Source: Tritrichomonas musculus
Taxonomy: Eukaryota; Parabasalia; Tritrichomonadida; Tritrichomonadidae
NCBI GenBank assembly: GCA_039105265.1
Contig: JAPFFF010000013.1
Coordinates: 3,162,001-3,226,000, forward strand
Direction: 5' to 3'
DNA length: 64,000 bases
Position numbers and translations under genes: made by a program. Below the pieces are notes generated by a model. The model had not been told where the DNA came from. It worked only from the letters and a program-made list of their open reading frames with translations, and did no database searches. Below, in pieces: positions 31,341 through 41,800 of the stretch (its first letter is position 1; every line of letters starts with the position of its first letter).

Positions 31341-33902
31341 ATGAAACTGGGTGCATTTTCATCAAATTCCAATATAAATGACCCTATGACAGTTAGTAGA
31401 CCAAGAGAAAAAGAGAACAATCCCAATAATAGATTTGCCTATAATGATTTACAGTTATTTTCAATCGATGATTTTTATCATGATCAAGATAGTTATAATG
31501 ATTACCAAAGATCCCCCTATTCAACTGAAGACATAAATATATTGGAACAAAATTATAAAGAACAAGTGAAAGAAAGTGAACCTTTGAGAAAATCAAATTA
31601 TAATATCTCATTTAACGAAGCTTTCAACAAATATAACACGAGCAACATTTATGGTGACTATAAAGGTGATAGTTTGATTTCACCATCATGGAATGATAAC
31701 AGTCCTTATAATGACGAAGGAATGAAAATTTTTTACTCAAACGAAATCGACCGTTTATTTGATAAAGACGAAGAAAAGTTTAATTTGCAAAATATTCAAG
31801 AAAAGAATATAAATATAAGTAAGCCACAACAATACGCTTTCAATCAACCAAATAATTCTTACCAGCAAAATACACAAACTAAATACGAAAACTATTTTAA
31901 TCAGCAAACAAAACAAAATTACAATCAAACGCAGCAATTGAAATTTAATCAACAAAATCCAAACGAAAATTACATTCAAAGAAATAATTTTCAACAACCT
32001 GTAGGCAGCAATAATCAAAGACAAGCAAATATTGGGCAGCAGCAGCAAGCACGAATGCAAAATCAAAACTTTTATTATCAGCAAAATCAGGCACAAGCTC
32101 TTCAATCAAATCCAAAATATAATCAACAAATGGATCAGTCACCAAATACTCAACAAAACATAAATTTTACTCCGCAAAAGCAACAACGGGATCAATCATT
32201 GATCCCTCAACAAAATATAAATTATACTCGACGAATGCAACAACAGGATCAAATGAATCCAAATTATGATCAGCAGCTACAACGACAGAATCAGACACAG
32301 ATTCCTCAACAGAATATAAATTTTACTCCGCGTAAGCAGCAAAAAGATCAACAGAGTCTAAATTTTACACCAAGAATACAACAGCAACTAGATCAGTCAC
32401 TAATTCCTCAACAGAATATAAATTTTACTCCAAAGAAACAACAAGATCAATTGAATCCAAATTACAATTATTGTCAACAGGATCAACTAACAATTCAACA
32501 ACAAAACACAAATTTTACTCCACAAATTCAACAACAACTAGATCAATCGCCAATTCCTCAGCAAAACATAAATTTTACTCCAAGGAAACAACAACAACAA
32601 CTAGATCAGTCACCAATTCCTCAGCAGAATCTATATTTTACTCCAAGGAAACAACAAGATCAATTGAATCCAAATTACAATTATAGTCAACAGGATCAAC
32701 TAACAATTCAACAACAAAACATAAATTTTACTCCACGAATACAACAACAACTAGATCAATCACCAATTCCTCAACAAAACATAAATTTTACACCACGAAT
32801 ACAACAGCAACTAGATCAATCACCAATTCCTCAACAAAACATAAATTTTACTCCAAGGAAACAACAAGATCAAGTGAATCCAAATTACAATTATAATCAG
32901 CAACGATCAATTAATCAGCAACAAAATTACTATCAGCCAAGCAACATGCAAATACCAGAAAGATATGAACAAGCTCTGCGCCAAAACCAATCATTTTTGC
33001 CAAACAAGGCCGGACAAGTTAATCAAGAATTGAATTACTCACAAATGCGCCAATCATCTGACCAAACCATCAAGCTGAACAATAGCGACCCTGATATCAA
33101 TGGATATGAAAACAGCGCAGTCAACAAGCCGCGCAAAACCAAAGCAAAACTGAAGCGAAAAGAAAAAGCTGGACAAAAAGATGAATCTGACAATCCAAAT
33201 TTGAGAGCTCAACTTCAAAACATCAACGTGAGTCATCAATTTGAAGACGAATTCGTCAGGCAGACCAAAATCATTGAAGACATTGAGAAGCAGATTCAAT
33301 CGATCACGATTGAAGAGCCACAAATTCTCACTGAAGCTTTACAGAACGATAACTTTATATTGAATCCGTTTCAATTGAAACTTGAGCCGAGGCAATATTG
33401 GGTGGACTTCAACTATGACATCAAGTTGGTTGACATTGTCAATGATTTTTTTAGGAATAAGAAATCGAAATCAATTAAATTCATTTATAAGTTGTATGAC
33501 ATGCTGCTCATTACATCGAAGATTCCAATGTACAAGTCAATCTTCTGCATCTATTGGATAAATAAGCAAGTGTTTTTGATTGATCCGAAGTATTTCGCTG
33601 CAGTTCTGAATGAAAAGGATCCAACTGGTGAACTGACTTTTTTTGGCAGAAATAAATTATTTGACAAATTAGGATTCGTTGAGGTTACAAGTGAAAATTT
33701 TCATCGGGCAGGATTGATTTGCTTCCCTAAAATAAGTGACCCAAATATTCGGCTCCTGTTTCAAATAAATTTGAGATTTATAAACGCCCAATACACACAG
33801 GAAGACTTGGATTTTTTTGAGAGAAATTGCTTACATAAAAACCCAAATCAAAGCATGAATAATGTAGTGAACATGAGGCAAAAATATCCTGGATACAGTT
33901 AG
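31341..33902 (+). CDS. Q/N-rich protein with winged-helix-like C-terminus
   Basis: The 853-residue protein starts at ATG 31341. Residues 1-165 are polar and disordered, and about 165-580 are extremely Gln/Asn-rich. Within this, roughly 270-530 is a run of 20-to-30-residue repeats of the type QLDQSPIPQQNINFTPRKQQ. A basic stretch (KPRKTKAKLKRKEKAGQK) near 600 could be a nuclear signal. The end, about 690-815, is globular: FIYKLYDMLL, then FCIYWINKQVFLIDPKYFAA, then LTFFGRNKLFDKLGFVEVTS. This follows the helix-strand order of HSF-type or trichomonad IBD winged helices (WI..xVFxIxxxxFA..VL, then FxRxxLFxxLGF). I infer a DNA-binding regulator with a prion-like activation region. The frame is intact. 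Family is tentative. Confidence 0.7.
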   Translation: MKLGAFSSNSNINDPMTVSRPREKENNPNNRFAYNDLQLFSIDDFYHDQDSYNDYQRSPYSTEDINILEQNYKEQVKESEPLRKSNYNISFNEAFNKYNTSNIYGDYKGDSLISPSWNDNSPYNDEGMKIFYSNEIDRLFDKDEEKFNLQNIQEKNINISKPQQYAFNQPNNSYQQNTQTKYENYFNQQTKQNYNQTQQLKFNQQNPNENYIQRNNFQQPVGSNNQRQANIGQQQQARMQNQNFYYQQNQAQALQSNPKYNQQMDQSPNTQQNINFTPQKQQRDQSLIPQQNINYTRRMQQQDQMNPNYDQQLQRQNQTQIPQQNINFTPRKQQKDQQSLNFTPRIQQQLDQSLIPQQNINFTPKKQQDQLNPNYNYCQQDQLTIQQQNTNFTPQIQQQLDQSPIPQQNINFTPRKQQQQLDQSPIPQQNLYFTPRKQQDQLNPNYNYSQQDQLTIQQQNINFTPRIQQQLDQSPIPQQNINFTPRIQQQLDQSPIPQQNINFTPRKQQDQVNPNYNYNQQRSINQQQNYYQPSNMQIPERYEQALRQNQSFLPNKAGQVNQELNYSQMRQSSDQTIKLNNSDPDINGYENSAVNKPRKTKAKLKRKEKAGQKDESDNPNLRAQLQNINVSHQFEDEFVRQTKIIEDIEKQIQSITIEEPQILTEALQNDNFILNPFQLKLEPRQYWVDFNYDIKLVDIVNDFFRNKKSKSIKFIYKLYDMLLITSKIPMYKSIFCIYWINKQVFLIDPKYFAAVLNEKDPTGELTFFGRNKLFDKLGFVEVTSENFHRAGLICFPKISDPNIRLLFQINLRFINAQYTQEDLDFFERNCLHKNPNQSMNNVVNMRQKYPGYS

Positions 33903-34237
33903 TATTCAAAATCATTTCAATTTGTTTATTTGTTATCAATGTATTTTGATAGCAACGGCCTTTTTTGCTTTCCATTTTTATCTTTTGAGAGATAAAAAAA
34001 CAAAGAACAGACGATATTTTGTTTTTGAAAGAGCAAAGGAAATTATCAGGAAATTACTGCATGATCAATTCATATATATATATTTCACCTGTAATTCACC
34101 TTTTATGATTAACCATATTTTTTGATGGTACATAGTAAAAGGAAATATTTTTTTAGATTTACAATTAATATTGGCAGTTAGAAATTACTGCCATCAGAAG
34201 TTGATTAATGTTAAACACTAATGTTTATAGAATTTAA
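33903..34237. other. intergenic, no gene seen
   Basis: A/T-rich spacer after the Q/N-rich gene. The 67-codon frame at 33922-34125 shows no protein family character. Confidence 0.45.
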
Positions 34238-34385
34238 TGTCTTTTTATTTATTATGGTTTTTCATCTCCTCGAATTGCAAAAACTCATACAATTAATTCA
34301 GCTTTTGATAACTTAATAATTTCAATAGGTGAAGATTCAAACAGTCTTTTTCAGAAAGGATTAAAAATGTTCTTTTTATGATATT
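34238..34385 (+). pseudogene. fragment of a BTB-like gene, duplicate of the gene downstream
   Basis: This segment (CATCTCCTCGAATTGCAAAA onward) matches the interior of the gene beginning at 34630, around 34757-34885, with scattered substitutions and indels. It covers the part encoding SPRIAKIHAIDPTFDSLMIS. It has no start and no continuation, so it is the remains of a tandem paralogue. Confidence 0.8.
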
Positions 34386-34471
34386 AATAAATAAATAAAT
34401 AATAATAATAAACAATTGTTTTTTTATTCATATATTCTATGCATTCGTTCAATCTAGGCTCTTTTAAATCT

Positions 34472-34600
34472 CTGAAGATTCAATTTTTCAAATAAATTTT
34501 GTGAAATTGAATGAAATTGAGAGGTTGCTATAATTTCTGAAGATTCAATTTTTCAAATAAATTTTGTGAAATTGAATGAAATTGAGAGATTGCTATAACA
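34472..34600. repeat. 65-bp tandem duplication at the gene start
   Basis: CTGAAGATTCAATTTTTCAA begins at 34472 and again at 34537, with one visible base change (GAGAGG/GAGAGA). The second copy contains the ATG at 34576 that opens the long frame, which makes that ATG suspect as the true start. Confidence 0.85.
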
Positions 34601-34629
34601 AAAATTTAACGTTAATTATTTTAAATAAA

Positions 34630-36024
34630 ATGTGTAAAGCCTCCTTTACGCTTTCTGCTTCTGGACTTGGAAATGTATCTTTCGAAATATACACAGACCA
34701 ACAATTTCGATTGATTGCAGGAAGTTCAGAAATTGTTCTTTTAGCTCCTTATTTTGATTTTTTGTCTCCTCGAATTGCAAAAATTCATGCAATTGATCCA
34801 ACTTTTGATAGCTTAATGATTTCCAAAAGTGAAGCTTCAAGCAGTCTCTTATCAGAGGAAATTAAAAACGTTCTTTATATTTTAATTAAAGGGGGAAAAA
34901 TTGAAATTGACTATGAAACAAGCTTAAAATTGAGAATTATTTCACTAATATTAGAAAATGAAGATCTTTACCTAAAAATTGAAGAACATTTTCCAATTTG
35001 TAAAGATAATCTCGATTCGCCAATCAACTATATTTTAAATTTATACCAATATGAATTGTACTCTATTGAATTCAAGCTAAGAGAAGATGAATGCATAAAA
35101 TTTATTTCAAATAATTTTTATAAATATGATAAGACTGAATTGTTAAAATTACCAAAAACAATTCTATACTTAATCCTTTCGAATGAAGGATTGGCAATTC
35201 AAAGCGAAGATTTTCTATTTGATTTCATTAATGATATTTTTGCCTCAAATGCAAATGAAGACCCAGAAATCGAAATCTCTTCATTTTACGAATTGATTGA
35301 TATTTATTTTTTAAGCCAAGAGAAATTTATTTTGTTCATAAATCATTTAAAAATTGACCAAATAAACAGTCAAATTTGGAAAACCATTCAAAATACGTTG
35401 ACAATGAAAATGAGTGATGTAAACCAAAGAAAACATTCAAATCATGTTCATAAAGTTTATTATCCATTTAATGGAAAAGATAAATTCAATGGCATCATAA
35501 AATATCTTAGTAAAGAATGCAAAGGAAATGTCGTTGACAAAGGGGTCGTAAAAATCAACTACGCAAGACAAGGTCAAATTAAATGGGGAAACCCTAATCA
35601 ATCTGGTGATCCAAGAGAAGTTGCTGATTTAGATAATATGATCAAATATTTTGATTCAAATACCACGCATAATAATGTTGGCATAAACTATCTGAAATAC
35701 GACTTCATTGATAAAAAAATTAAACTAACAAGTTATTCTGCCAAATCGAGACCTGACTGGGGAAAAGGCGGTGCACATTTGATGGATTGGTTCATTGAAG
35801 GCACAAATGATGACAGTAAAGATCAAAACTGGGTGAGACTTGATACCAAATCAAATGATCATTCAATAGATGATGAAGGCGCTGAAAATGTTTTTGACAT
35901 TTCAAATAAGATCACAAAAAATGATTTCTTTAGATTCTTTCGAATTGGTTGCATTAAAAATTCTTATGGAAACAATGCTATAGTTCTTACTGCTTTTGAA
36001 TTCTTTGGATCACTTCAAAACTAA
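34630..36024 (+). CDS. BTB-like/BACK/discoidin-like protein A
   Basis: The frame is open from 34576, but that ATG lies in a duplicated 65-bp repeat. I prefer the ATG at 34630 (MCKASFTLSASGLGNVSFEI), giving 464 residues. The N-terminal third resembles a divergent BTB fold (FEIYTDQQFRLIAGSSEIVL, then LYILIKGGKIEID). The middle is BACK-like helices (CIKFISNNFYKYDKTELLKL, then EDFLFDFINDIF). From about residue 280 a discoidin/F5-8C-like domain follows (FNGIIKYLSKECKGNVVDKG, then YLKYDFIDKKIKLTSYS, then FFRFFRIG, then LTAFEFFG). This order matches the protein encoded at 51863-53227. Likely roles are protein assembly via BTB and ligand binding via discoidin. No signal peptide. Confidence 0.8.
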   Translation: MCKASFTLSASGLGNVSFEIYTDQQFRLIAGSSEIVLLAPYFDFLSPRIAKIHAIDPTFDSLMISKSEASSSLLSEEIKNVLYILIKGGKIEIDYETSLKLRIISLILENEDLYLKIEEHFPICKDNLDSPINYILNLYQYELYSIEFKLREDECIKFISNNFYKYDKTELLKLPKTILYLILSNEGLAIQSEDFLFDFINDIFASNANEDPEIEISSFYELIDIYFLSQEKFILFINHLKIDQINSQIWKTIQNTLTMKMSDVNQRKHSNHVHKVYYPFNGKDKFNGIIKYLSKECKGNVVDKGVVKINYARQGQIKWGNPNQSGDPREVADLDNMIKYFDSNTTHNNVGINYLKYDFIDKKIKLTSYSAKSRPDWGKGGAHLMDWFIEGTNDDSKDQNWVRLDTKSNDHSIDDEGAENVFDISNKITKNDFFRFFRIGCIKNSYGNNAIVLTAFEFFGSLQN

Positions 36025-36200
36025 ATAAAATTTTATTTTTCTCTATTTTATCTTTAATATAAAATGCTTAATTCTTTTGATATCAATTTGAATTCATCAT
36101 AAGACACAATATTGAATGAGATTGAAAAAAAAATTCTAAAATAGCAAGTTTAACGATATATACACAAAACTAAAAGCATCTGAATAAAAAAAAAATATGA
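36025..36200. other. intergenic
   Basis: A/T-rich, no feature seen. Confidence 0.4.
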
Positions 36201-36443
36201 TTAATACTCATTTATTTATTATTTATTTATTTGAATCCACATTGCAAATATCGAATCAATGTGAAAATCCAACAAAGCAAAGACAAGAATATTGTGACAG
36301 TTTCACACAGAGATGCGATGAACCACATTTCAAGACTTGGTTTCTATCCAGAACAAAACTCGAACAATGACATCATCTTCTTTGTATCACTTAATTACCA
36401 ACCAGTCAAACCTCCAGAGAAACAAGACAAACAACCTAAATAA
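36201..36443 (+). pseudogene. open fragment without an ATG, unknown family
   Basis: The frame is open from 36201 but lacks an ATG before CKYRINVKIQQSKDKNIVTV; the codon at 36231 that could start it is TTG. The 70 residues from there look protein-like in the first 55 (SHRDAMNHISRLGFYPEQNS, then IIFFVSLNYQP) and end in a Lys/Gln tail. It may be the 3' end of a lost gene or an exon. I do not recognise it. Confidence 0.35.
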
Positions 36444-36909
36444 GATAAACAACAAAAAAGTTCCAAATTCAAATAACTAATTAAATATAATTTTATTAGT
36501 TGATTTGTTTTTGAAAGTTATTTCTTATTCAAAATCATGAATATTATTTGATGATGAGATGGTGCAGAATTCTCACAAGTTTTAAAATTTTAACCCGATA
36601 GAACAATCTCTACCAATGTTTTTTAGCAATACACTGGAAAACCTGTTCAAAAACAAGAAATGTGTTTAATTTAACTTTGAATGTCATTAATAGAGGTGTT
36701 TCAACCAAATTATATTCGATGGATTATTTTAATATTTAATATATATACTATTAGATATAGTAAAGAAGAAAACAAGTTTATTTGAATTTCTCATGAAAAA
36801 CATATTTTAAAATCATGAAAATTCAATTAAAGGCTATTGAAAAAGTTATGAAAAAAAATAGTATTGAAAATTTTATTTGCTAAAAGTTATATATCTTTGA
36901 TTTCTTAAA
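36444..36909. other. intergenic, no gene seen
   Basis: A/T-rich spacer between the open fragment and the kinase relic; no repeat identified. Confidence 0.45.
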
Positions 36910-38050
36910 TTAATTTACTTTTTTTCTTTTTTCTTTTTTTTTTTCAATCATTTCAAGTTGGTCATCTCTTTGTTTAACTAATAATGAATCAATTCCACCA
37001 GCAAGTTTGTATGAATTATTTCTCAGTTCACTCAAGAGTTTTTCAAAAGATGGTCTATGTGAATGATTTGGCTTTAAGCACTTTTGCATTAATTTAACAC
37101 CAAACTCCGATATTTTATCAGAATCAGAAGGAATTTTGATTTTTTTTCCAGCAGCCTTATCTTTCATAGACTGCTTTGGAATAACGCCGAAGAAGATGAA
37201 GTACAAAATGACACCAAATGAATAAACATCTGTTTTATTATCATAATCTTCTTCATTCAACATTTCAGGTGACATGTAAGCAAGAGTTCCAATTCCTTTT
37301 GTCATTGATTCAAAAGCATCACTTATTTTAACGAGACCGAAATCGACAATTTTTGCTTCCAAAATAGAGTTAAGCATTATGTTTTCAATCTTTAGATCTC
37401 TATGAATCATACCACATTTATGAATAAATTTCATTGCATGAACAATTTCAACGATAATTTTGGCTTTCATTGTGTTCGTACAAAAGTTTGAAGATAAGAA
37501 ATCTTTTATGTTGAAATCAAGAAATTCAAGGAAAAGTGAAATTGTTGTCACTTTTTCAGTCTGATTTTTGTTTGCAATTTCTATCGTTTCAGACGTATTA
37601 ATAAAAAGTGCTTTGCACACACATGGATGATCCATTTGATAAAGAATTTGAAACTCTTTCAGTGCATTCTGAGCGTCTTTGATCGTTGTTTGTCCGTTAT
37701 TATATTTCAGAATCTTTTTACAAATCGGTTTTTGTGTTTTCTTATCATAGAGATCTGAAACTCTTGCTTAAAGATTGGTGAAGGTGCAACATCTGCTACA
37801 TACAAACTTATTGTGTAACGTTCTGATTCTGTTTCTTCATCTATGAAAAAGTTCTCACTTTTTGAATCGATATTTGGCTCATCATCAGATTCATCTTTTT
37901 CAGTTTCATTAAGACATGGACGGGCATTGAAAAGTTCGGCAATAAAAGCAAAAATTAGTCTTGGTTGTCCTTCAACAATTGCTTGTGGAATAATAAATTT
38001 TACACCGTTTTTCAAATTCGAACTTTTACTATTTTTCGATTTTGAAATTG
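36910..38050 (-). pseudogene. calponin-homology fragment fused to a protein kinase, frame-broken
   Basis: Minus strand. The upstream frame (to about 37740) has GVKFIIPQAIVEGQPRLIFA then FIAELFNARPCL, which fits the last helix of a fimbrin/plastin CH domain (..I..G...L.LAF.A.LFN..P.L). An acidic linker follows (NETEKDESDDEPNIDSKSEN), then SERYTISLYVADVAPSP, which reads as a degenerate kinase glycine loop. After a one-frame change near 37760 the kinase continues: RVSDLYDKKTQKPICKKILK (lysine strand), FQILYQMDHPCV, HRDLKIEN, VDFGLV, GTLAYMSPEML and DVYSFGVILYFIFFGVIP. It ends in a basic tail. HRD and DFG are intact. No start codon is visible upstream of the CH fragment. It is a chimeric gene relic, or a gene with one sequencing error and a lost start. 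Confidence 0.7.
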
Positions 38051-38060
38051 AATTTAACTA

Positions 38061-38370
38061 AAACTAAAATATTATATGCAAATTTTCATTGTTAAATATA
38101 TGAATTATATGAAAAATATTAATATTCAGCTTAATATTTTCTTTTTACACCTGTTTTATAAAGATATAATCATTTTGATGATTTCTATTAAAAAAACTAT
38201 AACGGATGATTTTCAATATGTCTCAAAAAAATAACGAATAACATTCAAAAAGCTCAAATTTGAATGTCCTCAGAACCGCAGCCTTAAAAAAATGCAACTT
38301 TTCAGAAAAAGTGAAACAAATTGAAAATATACTTTTTTATAGATTTTGTAATCGTATTTTTTCTACATAA
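38061..38370. other. intergenic, no gene seen
   Basis: A/T-rich. Contains AATCGTATTTTTTCTAC near 38349, reminiscent of the end of the 303-bp MITE, just before the dispersed repeat. Confidence 0.4.
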
Positions 38371-38520
38371 TTTTTCAGGAATATACAAACCAGTGATCAC
38401 CACAGGGATGAGCGAAGCCGAATTGGGCTCCTTGAAGTGCTGGATGAATCGGGAAGCTATTTTAACTCTATAATTATGCATTATTTTGCAAAAATTGAAT
38501 AAACAAAGTATAAAAAAAGT
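38371..38520. repeat. second copy of a dispersed ~150-bp repeat
   Basis: TTTTTCAGGAATATAC, then CAGTGATCACYACRGGG and GGCTCCTTGAAGTGCTGGAT through GCAAAAATTGAATAAA match 30300-30450 at most positions, in the same orientation. No clear terminal inverted repeats remain here. Both copies keep a short open frame on both strands across the GC-richer core. It is probably a decayed relative of the 303-bp MITE. Confidence 0.75.
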
Positions 38521-38841
38521 ATTTAAAAATGTGGGATATTATTTTTTTATTTTATTTTACAGAAAATAACAAAAAATAATAACACCAGCACAGTGAAGAA
38601 GAAAATAACTTTGCAACAGAAACAACTGAAAAAAATTCAAAAAAGATTTTGAAATTGAAAGATATGATTTCAGTGAGTTAATTCTATATATGATATTAAA
38701 TACATTTGTATAAAAAAATACTTTTGTTTGTTCAGCAAGTTGAGGCCAAATTGTCTTTTATTTAATGATTGACCATTTTGTTTTTTATTTTTTCAATTGA
38801 AAATTATTTATCATCATTCAAAAAGTTTGCCAACATATAAA

Positions 38842-41800
38842 ATGATTTATTCATTCCATATATCAGATAATTTTGGAGATATTAATACAGAGTATAAAAA
38901 ATTCAAAGAAAGCATATTCAAAAATTGGTGCGAGTCTAGCGAACTCTCAATTCAGTTTGAAGAAAATAAATTAATTAATTCAATTGAAATAATCCTGAAA
39001 GAGCAAAAAGAAAATCAAGACGGAAGCACTCCTAATGAGAATATAACCGATGATGATCTTGTTCGTGCATTGATTGGAGCAAAAACTCTCTCAAAATATT
39101 CAATTTTAAATCAAGATGTATGCGTTCATTTTTTTACGGTTATTGAATCCAAATTTTTTACTTCCATCCAGAAAAGACGATTTTTCTTTAAATGCGTTGC
39201 GAAAGAATGTAAAAATAGAACTCAATATATATGGGATAATTTCATTAAAGATTTCAATTCCAAATTTTTAACGACCAGCGAAGAACAATCAGATACAACA
39301 GAATCAATACTAAATTCCATCATTTATATCGACTTTTTACTTAAATACGCTCCAGATTTTTGTGGTTCAATTTCATCGACAATTTATGATAGACTTTTTC
39401 AGATACTTCAGAACGATAGCATCAAATACACATCAGATTTAACGTACGACATATTAGACCTAACAAACCAGACACTTGATACTTATTTCAATTACGACGA
39501 TAACAAATTCTATGCAAATTACGTAATTGAACTTTTTCAATTGTTTTTTGAAAAAGTTGATTCAATTTTTTATCCAGAAATAGACTTTAGTCAAATTCTA
39601 GGTATTGAATCAACAATCAAAAAGCTGGCAATTTTAGCGGTTATTTTTGAAAATTACACAAATTTGAATAACGATCAGAAAAATTCAATCACCCAGTTTT
39701 TGAATGGAATTTCTTATCAAGACCCAGAAATTCAATGCCTTTTGACAAGGGACCTCATCTATCAAAAATTGGCCAGTGAAAAAGTTGACCTTGAATCATT
39801 CAGAAGTCTTTTTTCATTGGACCAAAATTCAAGTGAAAAAGTTGTCTGCGGCCAATTACAAAACATTAAACTTTTGATCAATAAATGCCCAGGAATATTC
39901 GACAACATCACTCGACAACAAATTGTAAAAGTCATCTCTAGTTGTCTGATTAGTAAGAATAGTTTTGTTATCAAAAGTGCGCTTGATCTCTTAAATTCTT
40001 TCTGTCTTCACGTGAGTCAAAAACAGGTGAATGAAAAAGTTCGCATTGAATTTGATACAAGCCAAGTAATTCGAGATCTAAACACTGTTGATCTTCCTCT
40101 CGATTACATGCATGTCATTAAGCTAATGTTAGAGAAGAGCAAAGAAACATTCATTCAAAAACTGCATCACTCATTTATTTCTAATCCAGTGAAAACGCTC
40201 AGTTTTCTCTATGCTGCAATAAACGACAATTCAATATCTGGCGGTTTAATTGAATTAATAAACGGTCTTCCTGACAATGATAATTTGAAAATGCAAATTG
40301 AACAAGATGTGTTCAATTTGATCCGTAACAAGGACGATAACTCATTTGCTCCTTTCATCCACGCGAAGTTGTTTCCTGACAAATTCTATAATGAAAAGAA
40401 CATTGACAGACTCTTTCATTTGCTTTTGTGTAATTCCTCTGAAAAAGTGAAATTGTCAATTATTCATTGTTTCAATGAAACTATTAATATTGATGTTATT
40501 AATCAATATAATCTTAGTAACAAGTTTGGCTCAGGATCTAATTCGAAGTTCGTTTTCCTTGTTTCGAATTTTTCAAGCCATAAAATTCAGACTGAAACGA
40601 TCAAATTTTTGTGTAATTTATACAAAATTGATCATAAATTGAACTTTATTAGTCTGTTTAACAAATATTTAGAGTTCTTTTTACCTTTCACTGAATCAAC
40701 AAAGGAAAAAGAATCTTTTGATAGCAGCAAGTATTTGCTTTCTCTCAAAAAGTTGTCATTTATTTCTGACTTTCTTCCGTTTATTTTTGATGCATATCCA
40801 AATATTTATGGCAAATATTTTTTGCCATTCTTTGACTTCACAATGGACTTCTTAAATTTGATTGTTAATGATAAAGGAGGCTATGTTAAACGTTCCAAAC
40901 TTTTATCAATAACACCACCAAAAACTTTCTTTCAGAGTAAGTTTTACATGTCATCATTTTGCTCATTAATAAAGGCACTTGACGTTATTCTTACAAATAA
41001 TGCAGACATTGTTCGTCCTTATTTTGCTGATGTTATTATTTCGTGCACAAATAACCTTAAAAGTGGCATCAGTGATCTTGAAACAATTCATATTTTAAAT
41101 CTCTTAAATAAGACACTTGAGAAAATGAAACTTGAAGAAATAAGTCAGATTCTAAAAGACCAAAACATTGATAACTTATATAACATTGTATTCATGACTG
41201 GATCTCGATTCATATCACCTGAAATTAATCAGAATGTTTTCAGAATTCTCGGTTATTTAGGTGCTCGACCTTTGTTAGTAAAAGAAGAGCCAACATATAA
41301 TAATTTTGATGATAAAGATCAATTTGATATTGACTTCAAAAGTCAAATTGTGCAATTTAACAAAAGAAGAACATGTGACAACATTTACTTCACAATTTGT
41401 TCAAATTCAATCTTCAGAATTTTTGAAGATAAAAATTTAAATCATTCTCATATTTTTGCCCTTGAAGCACTTATTAATATGCTAATTATATCTAAGTGTG
41501 ATTTAATTGAGACTTACTGTAAGAAATGTCTTTTTTTCTTTAATTTACTTTTAGATAAAAGTGGAATTTATGATAAAAATAAATTCGTTCCATTGCTTGG
41601 ATTGATGATAAAAGCAGCCAAAAATACAGTTGATAAAGTAGTTGAAGATAAGAGTTACTTTTCTCCTCTTTATGTTGATAAAGATGAATTGGAGAAAGAA
41701 AAGATCTTATCAGTATCAACTCAAGAATGCATTTTAGGTCTTGTTCAATTGTTAGAAAAATTGTGGAATTACGGATCATATCAAACAGTGAAGTTATTAG

